Shown here piece by piece: positions 46,998-56,142 of a stretch of 64,000 bases of DNA. The stretch lies in contig NZ_BCBA01000013.1 of assembly GCF_001320245.1 (NCBI RefSeq), forward strand, positions 186,001-250,000, in the 5' to 3' direction. The notes beneath the pieces are model-generated. The model saw nothing but the letters and a program-made list of their open reading frames with translations, ran no database searches and was not told where the DNA came from. This DNA comes from Pseudomonas sp. NBRC 111124. Lineage in GTDB: Bacteria; Pseudomonadota; Gammaproteobacteria; Pseudomonadales; Pseudomonadaceae. The position numbers were made by a program, and so were the translations under genes. The first letter of the stretch is position 1, and every line of letters begins with the position of its first letter.

Positions 46998-47039
46998 CAC
47001 CACATCCGTATCCGTGTCAGCCACGCCTATCGAGCTAGA

Positions 47040-47063
47040 ACGAGACGCCGCGCGGCAAATTTA
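47040..47063 (-). promoter_or_regulatory. PvdS iron-starvation box of pvdP
   Basis: Read leftward: TAAAT, 16 bases, CGT, a perfect match to the PvdS sigma factor consensus. It lies just upstream of pvdP and forms a mirror pair with the box for pvdM. Confidence 0.88.
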
Positions 47064-47078
47064 CTGGCAGCACGCCGC

Positions 47079-47102
47079 TAAATTTCCCGCTGCCGCTCTC
47101 GT
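47079..47102 (+). promoter_or_regulatory. PvdS iron-starvation box of pvdM-pvdN-pvdO
   Basis: TAAAT, 16 bases, CGT: a perfect PvdS consensus 74 bases before the pvdM start. Expression under iron limitation is expected. Confidence 0.88.
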
Positions 47103-47175
47103 CCCTCCGTGACAGGCAAGCCCCGTGATCGCGGCTGCCGCTACCGCATCGACCCTGGCAACCAACGGGATGGCA

Positions 47176-48534
47176 ATGAACACGACCCGCATCCGCAAGG
47201 CCCCCTACCTCGTCGCCCTGGCGCTGACCCTCGCGCTCGCGGGCGCCGCAGCCTGGTACTTCTTCATCTACCTGCCCGCCGGCTACCCGCGCGAGGTGAT
47301 GAAACATGCCGAGGAGCTGCAAGAGCGCATCATCTCCTTCGACAGCCACATCACCGTGCCGCTGAACTTCGGCACCGAAGGCAAGGAGGCCGACAGGGAT
47401 GGCAGCGGCCAGTTCGACTTGGTCAAGGCCGGTCGCGGTCGCCTCTCCGGCGCTGCGCTGACGATCTTCGGCTGGCCGGAAATCTGGAACGGCGCCAACG
47501 CGCCCCATCGCCCGACCGCCGCCTTCGTCGACGAAGCGCGCCAGCAACAGGAAATGCGCTACAAGATCCTCACCGGCATGGTCCGCGACTATCCCAACCA
47601 GGTCGCCATCGCCTACACCCCTGCCGACTTCCGACGGCTGCACGGCGAAGGCAAGTTCGCGATCTTTCTCAGCATGCTCAATGCCTACCCGCTGGGCCAC
47701 GACCTCGATGCCCTGAATACCTGGGCCGCACGCGGCATGCGCATGTTCGGCTTCAGCTACGTCGGCAACAACGCCTGGGCCGACTCCTCGCGCCCGCTGC
47801 CATTCCTCAACGACACCCCCGACGCCCTCGGTGGCCTGTCGCCGCTGGGTGAGCAGGCCGTGGGCCGGCTCAACGACCTGGGGGTGATCATCGACGTGTC
47901 GCAGATGTCCACCCTGGCCCTGGAAGACGTTGCCCGCCTGAGCCGTGCGCCGATGGTCGCCTCCCACTCCGCACCCCGTGCGCTGGTGGACATCCCGCGC
48001 AACCTCAGCGACCACGAACTGCAAGCGATCAAGCACAGCGGTGGCGTGGTGCAGGTGGTGGGCTTCCCGGCCTACCTCAAGCCCCTCAGCCAGGGCACCC
48101 TGGACAAGCTCAATGCGCTGCGCAAGCGCTTCGACCTGCAACCGCTGAACGGCCTGGCCAATGCCCTGATGCCAGGCGACGCGATCATCTCCATCTGGCC
48201 GGAGAAGAAGTTCGGCGAGTACGCCAGCGCGCTGTACGCCATCCTCGACGAAGAGCCCCGCGCCACGGTCAAGGACATGGTCGACGCCATCGACTACACC
48301 GTGCGCAAGATCGGCATCGACCATGTCGGCATCGCCTCCGACTTCAACGATGGCGGCGGCGTGACCGGCTGGATGAACGTCGGCGAGTCGCGCAATGTCA
48401 CCGCCGAGCTGATCCAGCGCGGGTACTCCGACGCCGACATCGCCAAGCTGTGGGGCGGCAACTTCCTGCGGGTGTGGGAAGAGGTACAGCGCCTGGCCAA
48501 GCCAGGTGCCAACACCCAGGCGGAGCGCGGCTGA
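47176..48534 (+). CDS. pvdM: Pyoverdine maturation dipeptidase-family protein PvdM
   Basis: A 452-residue member of the M19 renal dipeptidase family, anchored or exported by an N-terminal hydrophobic segment (about residues 10-32). The metal-site motif 'SFDSHITVPLNF' replaces the usual DGHxD of dipeptidases, and 'PMVASHSAPRAL' and 'HVGIASDFNDGG' are clear. PvdM is required for oxidation of ferribactin in the periplasm; whether it acts as a peptidase is not known. The start is ATG 47176 with GGGA upstream. It overlaps pvdN by one base (TGATG). Confidence 0.9.
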   Translation: MNTTRIRKAPYLVALALTLALAGAAAWYFFIYLPAGYPREVMKHAEELQERIISFDSHITVPLNFGTEGKEADRDGSGQFDLVKAGRGRLSGAALTIFGWPEIWNGANAPHRPTAAFVDEARQQQEMRYKILTGMVRDYPNQVAIAYTPADFRRLHGEGKFAIFLSMLNAYPLGHDLDALNTWAARGMRMFGFSYVGNNAWADSSRPLPFLNDTPDALGGLSPLGEQAVGRLNDLGVIIDVSQMSTLALEDVARLSRAPMVASHSAPRALVDIPRNLSDHELQAIKHSGGVVQVVGFPAYLKPLSQGTLDKLNALRKRFDLQPLNGLANALMPGDAIISIWPEKKFGEYASALYAILDEEPRATVKDMVDAIDYTVRKIGIDHVGIASDFNDGGGVTGWMNVGESRNVTAELIQRGYSDADIAKLWGGNFLRVWEEVQRLAKPGANTQAERG

Positions 48535-49823
48535 TGAACGACCGTCGCAGCTTTCTCAAGCACGCAGGCCTGCTTGCCGCCGCCCTGCCCTTGACTGGCA
48601 GTTTTGCTCAGACCGCACTGGCCGCTACCCCGTTGGTAAAACCCGGCCTGAACAAATGGCAGGCCCTGCGTCAGCAGTTCGACCTGGACCCGGCCTACCT
48701 GCACTTCTGCAATTTCCTGCTCGCCTCACACCCCCGCGTGGTCAGCGAGGCCATCGCCCGCTTCCGCGCGCGGCTGGACCAGAACCCGGGCGAAATGGTC
48801 GACTGGGACCGCGAGGAACTCTGGGGTTATGAGAATGAAGTGCGCGCCTGGGCCGGTCGCTATTTCGGCGTACAACCGAGCCAGGTAGCCCTGACCGGCA
48901 GCACTACCGAAGGCTTGTCGATGATCTACGGCGGCCTGCAGGTGGCGCCGGGCAAGGAGATCCTGGTCAGCGCCCACGAGCACTATTCCACCAACACCCG
49001 CCTGGCCTACCGCGAACGGTTGATGGGCACCCAGGTGCGTCGCGTGGCGCTGTTCAAGGACCCGCAACTGGCCTCGGTGGACGAGATGCTCGGCAACATC
49101 CGCCAGGCCGTCCGCCCGGAAACCCGCGTGCTCGGCATGACCTGGGTGCAGTCTGGCAGCGGCGTAAAACTGCCGATCCGTGAAGTCGGCGAACTGGTGA
49201 AAACGCTCAACCAGCGCCGTGACGAGCAGGACCGGATCATTTACGTGGTCGACGGCGTTCACGGCTTCGGCATCGAGGACGTGAATTTCGCCGATTTCAA
49301 CTGCGACTACTTCATCGCCGGCACCCACAAATGGCTGTTCGGCCCACGCGGTACCGGCGTGATCATCGCCCGCGAAGCCAAGCCCCAGCCGTACCTGGTG
49401 CCCAGCCTGCCGACCTTCACCAAGGGCGAGCACTTCGGCACCTTGATGACCCCCGGCGGCTACCACGCCTTCGACCATCGCCTGGCCCTGGGCAAGGCGT
49501 TCGAACTGCACCTGCAGTTGGGCAAGGCCGACGTGCAGGCCCGCGTGCACCAGCTCAACGACTACCTCAAGCAGCGCCTGGCCGAACACCCCAAGGTGCA
49601 ATTGGTAACGCCACGCAGCAGCCAGCTGTCCGCCGGCTTCACCTTCTTCCGCGTCGAGGGCCGCGATTGCGACGCTGTCGCTCGCCACCTGATGGCCAAC
49701 AAGGTGATCAGCGATGCGGTCGACCGCGACGTCGGCCCGGTGGTGCGCCTGGCCCCGAGCCTGCTCAACGACGAAGCCGAGATCGACCGGGTGATGGCCA
49801 TTCTCACCCCTCAACTCGCCTGA
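48534..49823 (+). CDS. pvdN: PLP-dependent pyoverdine side-chain enzyme PvdN
   Basis: A 429-residue class V aminotransferase-fold enzyme exported by Tat: 'NDRRSFLKHAG' is a twin-arginine motif, followed by a hydrophobic core ending 'AQTALAA'. The PLP Lys is in 'IAGTHKWLFGPRGTG'. Family work shows PvdN converts the chromophore-linked glutamate to a succinamide side chain in the periplasm. It begins on the pvdM stop (TGATG) and is followed by pvdO after 25 bases, so the three genes are one operon. Confidence 0.93.
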   Translation: MNDRRSFLKHAGLLAAALPLTGSFAQTALAATPLVKPGLNKWQALRQQFDLDPAYLHFCNFLLASHPRVVSEAIARFRARLDQNPGEMVDWDREELWGYENEVRAWAGRYFGVQPSQVALTGSTTEGLSMIYGGLQVAPGKEILVSAHEHYSTNTRLAYRERLMGTQVRRVALFKDPQLASVDEMLGNIRQAVRPETRVLGMTWVQSGSGVKLPIREVGELVKTLNQRRDEQDRIIYVVDGVHGFGIEDVNFADFNCDYFIAGTHKWLFGPRGTGVIIAREAKPQPYLVPSLPTFTKGEHFGTLMTPGGYHAFDHRLALGKAFELHLQLGKADVQARVHQLNDYLKQRLAEHPKVQLVTPRSSQLSAGFTFFRVEGRDCDAVARHLMANKVISDAVDRDVGPVVRLAPSLLNDEAEIDRVMAILTPQLA

Positions 49824-49848
49824 CCTTTTGCCTTTCAAGAGAACCGCC

Positions 49849-50703
49849 ATGCATATGCTCAAGCCCCTGGCCCTGGTGGCCGCCCTGCTCGCCAGCGCCC
49901 CGGCCCTTGCCGCCGACACACACACACCCGGAAAAACCTTCAAGGACTGCAAGGATTGCCCGCAGATGGTCGTGCTGCCTGCCGGCAGCTTCACCATGGG
50001 CGTGCCTGACGACGAAGTCGGCCGCCAGCCAGACGAAGGCCCGATGCACACCGTGACCTTCGCCAAACCCTTCGCCATCAGCCAGTTCCAGGTGCAGGCC
50101 AAACAGTTGCAGGCCTGGCAGCGCGACGCCAAGGTCACCCTCCCCGACGGCGACGACCGCCCGGGGCGCCGCTGCACCAACGGCAAGCCCAGCTACCCGC
50201 AAGGCCCCGAGCAGCCGGCGGTGTGCATCAGCTACGACGAAGTGAAGGCCTACGTCGCCTGGCTGTCGAAAAAGACCGGCAAACACTACCGCATGCTCAG
50301 CGAAGCCGAGCGCGAATACGGCGCTCGCGCAGGCTCCAGCGGCCCGTTCCCGTTCCCCTTCGATGAAGGCAAGGAATACAGCATCGCCAAGCACGCCAAC
50401 ACCTACGGCGCCGCCGACGGCTACAACTACACCTCGCCCGCTGGCAGCTTCCCGGCCAACGCCTTCGGCCTCTACGACATGCACGGCAACGTCTACGAGT
50501 GGGTCGCCGACTGCCGGCACGACAGCTACGTCGGCGCGCCCGCCGATGGCAGCGCGTGGATGGAAGCGAGCTGCAAATACAACCACATCCGCGGCAACGA
50601 CTACAGCGAAGCGCCGGTGTTCTCCCGCTCGGGCAACCGCAATTACCGCGAACCCTATGTGCGCGGCGACTGGCTGGGCTTCCGGGTAGCCCGCGAGCTC
50701 TGA
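49849..50703 (+). CDS. pvdO: Pyoverdine maturation protein PvdO (FGE-sulfatase fold)
   Basis: A 284-residue periplasmic protein with a Sec-type signal peptide (residues 1-21, ending ALAA). The formylglycine-generating-enzyme fold shows 'MVVLPAGSFTMGVPDDE' at the start and 'GLYDMHGNVYEWVADC' and 'WLGFRVAREL' at the end. PvdO is needed for the last oxidation of the chromophore in other pseudomonads. The start at 49849 is chosen because it gives the signal peptide directly and has AAGAG upstream. Confidence 0.92.
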   Translation: MHMLKPLALVAALLASAPALAADTHTPGKTFKDCKDCPQMVVLPAGSFTMGVPDDEVGRQPDEGPMHTVTFAKPFAISQFQVQAKQLQAWQRDAKVTLPDGDDRPGRRCTNGKPSYPQGPEQPAVCISYDEVKAYVAWLSKKTGKHYRMLSEAEREYGARAGSSGPFPFPFDEGKEYSIAKHANTYGAADGYNYTSPAGSFPANAFGLYDMHGNVYEWVADCRHDSYVGAPADGSAWMEASCKYNHIRGNDYSEAPVFSRSGNRNYREPYVRGDWLGFRVAREL

Positions 50704-50757
50704 GCGACACCCCGCTGCGCAGTACCTGCCTTGCCCGGGCGCACGGCCCGGGCAGGC

Positions 50758-50781
50758 TAAATCACAGCCCCCTCCACACGT
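50758..50781 (+). promoter_or_regulatory. PvdS iron-starvation box of pvdE
   Basis: TAAAT, 16 bases, CGT: a perfect consensus in the 160-base gap before pvdE, 83 bases from its start. It gives pvdE (and perhaps fpvA by readthrough) its own iron-starvation promoter. Confidence 0.87.
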
Positions 50782-50863
50782 CTTTTCACTGGGCAACCCG
50801 CCCACACGGCGCGCGCCGCACGCAGCGCCAAAACCGCACCCGCGTACCCACCAGGAATTCACC

Positions 50864-52522
50864 ATGAACCGATCAACCCCTGGCGCACTCCGCGAACTCC
50901 TCGGCCTGCTCAAGCCTTACCGACTGATCGTCGCCCTGGCCGTCGTGCTGGGGATCGTCGGCGGCCTGTGCATCACCTTGCTGCTCGCCAACATCAACAA
51001 TTTGCTGCACGCCCCCGGCGCCATCACCTGGGGCGTGGTACTGGCGTTCGCCGGTATCTGCCTGCTTGCCCTGTGCGCCTCCATCGCCTCGGACATCGGC
51101 ACCAACTATGTCGGCCAGCATGTGATCGCCAGGCTGCGTCGCGACCTCGGCGAAAAAGTGCTCAGCGCCCCCATCGAGCAGATCGAACGCTACCGCAGCC
51201 ACCGCCTGATCCCGGTGCTGACCCACGACGTCGACACCATCAGCGACTTCGCCTTCGCCTTCGCACCGCTGGCGATTTCCCTGTCGGTGACCCTGGGTTG
51301 CCTCGGCTACCTGGCACAGCTGTCGTGGCCGATGTTTCTGATCACCGCGTGCGCCATCCTGATCGGTACTGCCGTGCAATACATCGCCCGCGTGCGCGGC
51401 ATCCGCGGCTTCCACGCCGCCCGCGAGGCCGAAGACGAGATGCAGCGGCACTACAGCGGTGTCGCCTCCGGGGCCAAGGAGCTGCGCATCAGCCGGCCGC
51501 GTCGCCAGCGCATGTTCGAGGAGCGCATCAGCCGCACCGCCAACTTCATCCGCGACACCCACATCCGCTCGATCAACATTTTCGTGGTCGCCAAGAGCCT
51601 GGGCTCGATGCTGTTCTTCGTGGTCATCGGGCTGGTGCTGGCCCTGCAACAGGCCGAACTGATCACCGACCCCAAGGTCACCAGTGGTTTCGTGCTGGTG
51701 CTGCTGTTCATGAAAGGGCCGCTGGAGCACCTGGTGTCGACCTTGCCCATCGTCAGCCGCGCGCAAATCGCCTTCCGCCGCATTGCGGAGCTGTCGACCC
51801 AGTTCTCGTCCCCCGAGCCGCATCTGTTGCTCAATGCCTCTGAAGTCCCCGACCGGCAGATCAGCAGCCTCGAACTGCGCAACGTGCGCTTTGCCTTCCC
51901 GCCAGTGGACGGTGCCGCGCCGTTCGCTCTGGGACCGATCAACCTGCGCGTCGAGCAGGGTGACATCCTGTTCATCGTCGGCGAGAACGGCTGCGGCAAG
52001 ACCACGCTGATCAAGTTGCTGCTGGGCCTGTACGCCCCCCATGAAGGCGAGATCGTGCTCGACGGCGAACCGGTCACTGCCAGCAACCGCGACGACTACC
52101 GCCAGCTGTTCACCACGGTGTTCGCCGACTACTACCTGTTCGATGACCTGCTACAGGACGGCCAGGCCTTGCCCGAGGATGCCGGCAAGTACCTGCAACG
52201 CCTGGAGATCGCCCACAAGGTGCAGATCCGCGATGGCGCCTTCACCACCACCGACCTGTCCACCGGCCAGCGCAAGCGCCTGGCGCTGGTCAACGCCTGG
52301 CTGGAGAAACGCCCGGTGCTGGTGTTCGACGAATGGGCCGCCGACCAGGACCCGACCTTCCGGCGCATTTTCTACACCGAACTGCTGCCGGAACTGAAGC
52401 GCCTGGGCAAGACCATCATCGTCATCAGCCACGACGACCGCTACTTCGACGTGGCCGATCACCTGCTGCGCTTGCGCGACGGCAAGCGGGTGGAAGAACA
52501 AATCACAGCATTTTCACATTGA
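50864..52522 (+). CDS. pvdE: Pyoverdine ABC exporter PvdE
   Basis: A 552-residue fused membrane/ATPase half-transporter. Six transmembrane segments cover about residues 15-310. The ATP-binding domain (about 330-550) has Walker A 'VGENGCGKTT', signature 'LSTGQRKRLALV', Walker B 'PVLVFDEWAADQDP' and switch His in 'VISHDDRYF'. PvdE carries the acylated ferribactin precursor into the periplasm, where PvdP, PvdM, PvdN and PvdO act. fpvA follows 84 bases later. Confidence 0.94.
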   Translation: MNRSTPGALRELLGLLKPYRLIVALAVVLGIVGGLCITLLLANINNLLHAPGAITWGVVLAFAGICLLALCASIASDIGTNYVGQHVIARLRRDLGEKVLSAPIEQIERYRSHRLIPVLTHDVDTISDFAFAFAPLAISLSVTLGCLGYLAQLSWPMFLITACAILIGTAVQYIARVRGIRGFHAAREAEDEMQRHYSGVASGAKELRISRPRRQRMFEERISRTANFIRDTHIRSINIFVVAKSLGSMLFFVVIGLVLALQQAELITDPKVTSGFVLVLLFMKGPLEHLVSTLPIVSRAQIAFRRIAELSTQFSSPEPHLLLNASEVPDRQISSLELRNVRFAFPPVDGAAPFALGPINLRVEQGDILFIVGENGCGKTTLIKLLLGLYAPHEGEIVLDGEPVTASNRDDYRQLFTTVFADYYLFDDLLQDGQALPEDAGKYLQRLEIAHKVQIRDGAFTTTDLSTGQRKRLALVNAWLEKRPVLVFDEWAADQDPTFRRIFYTELLPELKRLGKTIIVISHDDRYFDVADHLLRLRDGKRVEEQITAFSH

Positions 52523-52606
52523 TTTTTCCGGTTCTGGGGAGCCGGCACGTTACATAAATGCAAATAAAACTCATAAGTAATCTATCTGCCAACACTGAGT
52601 ATCCGC

Positions 52607-55075
52607 ATGACCATTACCACGCTTTCGCCGCTCGCCCGGGCGGTTCGCAGGAAAACACTGGCCATACTCCCGCCATCGCTGCTGGCCTGCGCGCTGGCGG
52701 CTTCCATGGCAGCGCAAGCCGCGCCGGTCGCGCTGGATATCCCTTCGCAAGGGCTGGTGGGGGCACTCAATACCTTGGCCAAGCAGGCCAACCTGCAGCT
52801 GCTGTATAGCCCGGACGCGGTGCACAACACCCCGGCGCCAGCGGTCAAGGGCAACATGGAGCCGGAACAGGCGCTGCGCCTGCTGCTGCGCGACAGCGGC
52901 CTGACTTACCAGCTCGATGGCCACACCATCACCCTGAGCGGGCCGGCTGACGCTTCCGCGCTGAACCTGGGGCCGGTGAACATTTCCGGGCGCCAGTTCG
53001 ATGCCACCACCGAGGACTCGGGGAGCTACACGTCCAACGCGGTGACCATCGGCAAAGGCACCCACCGCCTCAAGGACATCCCGCAGTCGGTCAGTGTGGT
53101 CACCCGCAAGGCGATGGACGACCAGCGCCTCGACACCCTCGACCAAGTGCTGGAAAAGACCACCGGCATCACCACCTACCAGAGCCCGTCCGGCGGCAAG
53201 TACATCTACTCGCGCGGCTTCGAGGTCGAGACCATCCAGTACGACGGCGTGCCGCTGGATCGCCGCTATTACGGCATCGGCAGCAGCTTCACCTCCGACA
53301 CCTTGCTGTACGACCGCGTCGAGATCCTGCGCGGTGCCAACGGCTTGCTGCAAGGCAGCGGCAACCCGGGAGCGGCCATCAACCTGGTGCGCAAACGTCC
53401 GAAGGCCGAGCCGACCCTCTCCATCACCGCCAGCGCCGGCTCCTGGGATACCTATCGCCAGACCATCGACGCCAGCGGCCCGCTGACCGCCGACGGCCGG
53501 CTGCGCGGGCGCCTGGTCGCCGGCCACGAGGACCGCGACTACTTCTACGACACGGCGGAAAGCCGCAAGAACGTGCTGTATGGGATTCTCGAATACGACC
53601 TCAACGACTCCACCACGGTCGCTGCAGGCGCCAGTGTCGAAGACCTGCACTCAACGCCCTATTTCGGTGGCCTGCCGCGCAACAAGGACGGCAGTGCGGT
53701 GAACGTCAGCCGTTCCACCTTCACCGGTGCCGACTGGAACAAGTGGAACAACAAGCAGACCACCTACTTCGCCGATATCACCCACGACTTCAACGAAGAC
53801 TGGCGCCTGAAAGCCTCCGGTAGCTACATCCGCGAAACCAACGACATTTTCTACAGCTTCGGCCGTGGCGCCGTCGACCCGGCAACCGGTAACGGCATGC
53901 AGTCGCGTGCCTACCTGTACGACTTCGAGAACATCAACCAGGGCGCCGACATCAACCTGACCGGCAAGTGGCGCGCCTTTGGCCTGGAGCACGAGGTGGT
54001 GGTGGGTGCCAACGCCAGCGACCTACGCACCGACGACCTGCAAGGCGGCCTGCTCAACCTCGGCCCGATGAACATCTACGACCCGGTCTCGCCTCGCGAA
54101 CCCACCCTGGATGAAATGCTCAGCACCACCTACGCCGGTGTGTCCAAGGCCAAGATTCGCCAGAATGGCGTGTACGGCGTGATGCGCTACAAGCTGATCG
54201 ACCCGCTGACCCTGGTGCTCGGCGCACGGGTCAGCAACTACAAGTACGACTATGAACTGACGCGCTTCACCACGACATCGCCAGACCCTGCACACGCCAA
54301 GGAAACCGGTGAAGTCACTCCGTACGGCGGCCTGATCTACGCACTGAATGATCAATGGTCGGCCTACGTCAGCTATGCCGACATCTTCAAGCCGCAGACC
54401 GAACTGACCGAAGACCTCGCCCCGCTCAAACCGATCGAAGGCTCCAACTATGAGATCGGCCTGAAGGGCGAATTGCTGGATGGCCGGGTCAACACCAGCT
54501 TCGCGGTGTTCCGCGTCGACCAGAAAAACCGTGCCCAGTACGATTACTCGTCGGTGTGCGGGCAGGACGGTGAAACCAACTGCTACGTGGCTGGTGGCAA
54601 GGTGCGCGCCGAAGGCTTCGATGCAGAAATCAGCGGCGAAGTGCTGGCCGGCCTGCAACTGTTTGCGGGCTATACCTACACCTCGACCAAGTTTCTCAAC
54701 GACCCGGGTGATGGGAGCACGGCGTCCGGCGCTACCTTCAACAGCTACACCCCACGCCACCTGCTGCGCTTCAGGGGTGACTACAACTTGCCTGGCGAGT
54801 TGAACCAGTGGACCGTCGGTGCCGGCGCCAGCATCCAGAGCAAGAACCACAACACCAACCAGGGTGGCACCAACGGCATCGACAAGATCGAGCAGGCTGG
54901 GTATGCAATCTGGAACGCCCGCGTGGCGTATCAGATCAATCAGAACTTCAGCGTCGCCCTCAACGGCAACAACCTGTTCGACAAGAAGTACTACTCCTCC
55001 ATCGGCTGGCTGAACGCGAGCAACGTGTATGGCGAACCACGCAACTACACCGTGACGCTCAAAGCCGACTTCTGA
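52607..55075 (+). CDS. fpvA: TonB-dependent ferripyoverdine receptor FpvA
   Basis: An 822-residue outer-membrane receptor. After a signal peptide (ending near residue 38, 'AAQA'), an N-terminal STN signalling domain (about 42-115, 'LVGALNTLAKQANLQLLYSP') shows that it can signal to an anti-sigma factor. The plug domain ('KDIPQSVSVVTRKAMDDQRL', 'YDRVEILRGANGLLQGSGNP') and beta barrel follow, ending in the outer-membrane C-terminal Phe ('TLKADF'). No fpvR or fpvI gene is adjacent. The 84-base leader is AT-rich but no perfect IS box was found in it. Confidence 0.92.
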   Translation: MTITTLSPLARAVRRKTLAILPPSLLACALAASMAAQAAPVALDIPSQGLVGALNTLAKQANLQLLYSPDAVHNTPAPAVKGNMEPEQALRLLLRDSGLTYQLDGHTITLSGPADASALNLGPVNISGRQFDATTEDSGSYTSNAVTIGKGTHRLKDIPQSVSVVTRKAMDDQRLDTLDQVLEKTTGITTYQSPSGGKYIYSRGFEVETIQYDGVPLDRRYYGIGSSFTSDTLLYDRVEILRGANGLLQGSGNPGAAINLVRKRPKAEPTLSITASAGSWDTYRQTIDASGPLTADGRLRGRLVAGHEDRDYFYDTAESRKNVLYGILEYDLNDSTTVAAGASVEDLHSTPYFGGLPRNKDGSAVNVSRSTFTGADWNKWNNKQTTYFADITHDFNEDWRLKASGSYIRETNDIFYSFGRGAVDPATGNGMQSRAYLYDFENINQGADINLTGKWRAFGLEHEVVVGANASDLRTDDLQGGLLNLGPMNIYDPVSPREPTLDEMLSTTYAGVSKAKIRQNGVYGVMRYKLIDPLTLVLGARVSNYKYDYELTRFTTTSPDPAHAKETGEVTPYGGLIYALNDQWSAYVSYADIFKPQTELTEDLAPLKPIEGSNYEIGLKGELLDGRVNTSFAVFRVDQKNRAQYDYSSVCGQDGETNCYVAGGKVRAEGFDAEISGEVLAGLQLFAGYTYTSTKFLNDPGDGSTASGATFNSYTPRHLLRFRGDYNLPGELNQWTVGAGASIQSKNHNTNQGGTNGIDKIEQAGYAIWNARVAYQINQNFSVALNGNNLFDKKYYSSIGWLNASNVYGEPRNYTVTLKADF

Positions 55076-55095
55076 CGCTGACGGTATGAAAAAAG

Positions 55096-55128
55096 CCCCC
55101 TGGCGTGATGCGCCAGGGGGATTTTTTC
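55096..55128 (+). terminator. Terminator after fpvA
   Basis: A 10-bp stem (CCCCCTGGCG / CGCCAGGGGG) with a 5-base loop is followed by a T6 run and preceded by A-rich sequence, so it may work on both strands. It begins 21 bases after the fpvA stop. Confidence 0.92.
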
Positions 55129-55160
55129 ACGCGGTTGTGACATACGAACCACCGCCACTA

Positions 55161-55328
55161 TCATGGATAAACCAGCGAATTGACGTGCAACAAATGGCAC
55201 TTACCATCTCGCCCCTGACTTAATCCGATCCGAGGTTCGGCAAAGACCAACCGCACCTCGGAATAATCTTCCAGCGTTTTGATCAGCGACCTTGATGCCT
55301 CCAATGAATCGAGCAGCGTCTTTTGAAC
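55161..55328 (-). pseudogene. Relic of a CdiI-like immunity gene
   Basis: A reading frame with no start codon of its own reads to a TGA at 55161. It resembles the C-terminal half of the immunity candidate at 55948-56142: 'LIKTLEDYSEVRLVF' aligns with 'ELKTFGDQHLKVEMSF', and 'GRDGKCHLLHVNS' with 'KRDGKCLLLYIDS'. The upstream part has been lost or replaced, since the preceding frame ends in TAG directly before it. It is read as the decayed second copy left by cdiA toxin/immunity turnover. Confidence 0.6.
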
Positions 55329-55646
55329 CTATGAATTACCAACATAAACATTGTCATCAGGGAGATTCATAACCCAAGGCTCAGCGAAAGAAGAGCAGAA
55401 CACATCAATCCGCCGGCCGTCAGAAAGTATAAATGAAGGATCTATCGGCTGATCCTTGATAACCCAAGAAACATCTACAACTGAAAGACCTTCCATCCCT
55501 TCTACGCATACATCTTCCAGACTATCCCAGCATGCAAACAATAGCTCTTTATCTTTTGACACCCGCCAAGCGCTAGTAGTGACAAAACTCCAATTGTCGC
55601 CCGACAAAACCAATGAATCGCAGCAGCGGCCATAACATCCAGCCAC
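55329..55646 (-). CDS. Immunity-like small protein in an orphan module, probably 5'-truncated
   Basis: A 105-codon frame in AT-rich DNA. The first residues overlap the cdiA-like relic in another frame and look accidental. From about residue 12 the sequence becomes protein-like ('NWSFVTTSAWRV', 'DPSFILSDGRRIDVF', 'EPWVMNLPD'). This layout of a 'W.L/SDGR' beta-rich protein recalls small cytoplasmic immunity families of pseudomonads, but I cannot name one. It probably lost its true 5' end when the module recombined with the cdiA remnant. Confidence 0.45.
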   Translation of the reverse strand: MAGCYGRCCDSLVLSGDNWSFVTTSAWRVSKDKELLFACWDSLEDVCVEGMEGLSVVDVSWVIKDQPIDPSFILSDGRRIDVFCSSFAEPWVMNLPDDNVYVGNS

Positions 55647-55800
55647 TGTGAGTTCATTATCAACAACTGCCGCTTCTTCTCAGGCTGCATTTCGGCATAG
55701 CTGTGCAAGTGTATCACTGCCGCCTCATTGAGCCCGGCTGTAACTGCACCGGTTTTGAAATCGCCTCCAGCCGCCTCCGCGGCCAGCCCGCCCATTACCG
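55647..55800 (-). pseudogene. Remnant copy of the cdiA pretoxin segment
   Basis: About 154 bases are a near copy of 56888-57044 inside cdiA. Both encode 'MGGLAAEAAGGDFKTGAV', a 'LNEA' and 'YAEMQPEKK.QLLIMNSQ' segment. The copy has no continuation of the pretoxin region; the frame runs on into hydrophobic noise. It is the stub of a former cdiA tail that was displaced downstream, a usual sign of orphan cdiA-CT/cdiI modules. Confidence 0.85.
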
Positions 55801-55947
55801 GAGCCTAATGATCAAGGCAATGGCGCCCACGTATTTTTAAATAGACACCATCGCCATTGAACTTAAATGAAATAAAGTGAGCCTGCCGGAAAACTTCATA
55901 AATCAGTATTACAGCACCCTACTTACGACAAACCATCACCCCTATCA
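55801..55947 (-). other. AT-rich gap between cdiI and the orphan module
   Basis: This stretch is low in GC. A short frame ending at a TAG near 55802 reads 'HFISFKFNGDGVYLKIRG', which looks like the end of a former protein, but it has no start or family. It may be the tail of the toxin or immunity gene that once belonged to the orphan pretoxin stub. Confidence 0.4.
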
Positions 55948-56142
55948 TCAATCACCCGACGAATCTATATACAACAAAAGACATTTACCATCCCGTTTAA
56001 CAACGAGACTAATGGGCTTCGCTGTTTGCCCCTCATCAAAAGACATTTCCACCTTAAGGTGCTGATCGCCAAACGTCTTAAGCTCAGCGATAAGCTCCGC
56101 CACTGTCTTGCCTCGACTCTCCCAGTCTACTCTCTTGCTCAT
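55948..56142 (-). CDS. cdiI: Candidate CDI immunity protein
   Basis: A 64-residue protein whose ATG directly follows the cdiA stop (TGA-ATG). It is a small mixed alpha/beta protein ('ELIAELKTFGDQHLKVEMSFD', then 'KPISLVVKRDGKCLLLY'). Position immediately behind the toxin-coding end of cdiA, same direction and low GC is the standard mark of the cognate immunity gene. The family is not certain, and the symbol reflects position rather than sequence identity. A decayed relative lies at 55161-55328. Confidence 0.75.
   Translation of the reverse strand: MSKRVDWESRGKTVAELIAELKTFGDQHLKVEMSFDEGQTAKPISLVVKRDGKCLLLYIDSSGD

Noticed and set aside
52523..52606. A PvdS or Fur box before fpvA
   Set aside because: A TAAAT is present, but the matching CGT is absent at 16-17 bases, and the AT-rich stretch matches the Fur consensus poorly, so no site is called.
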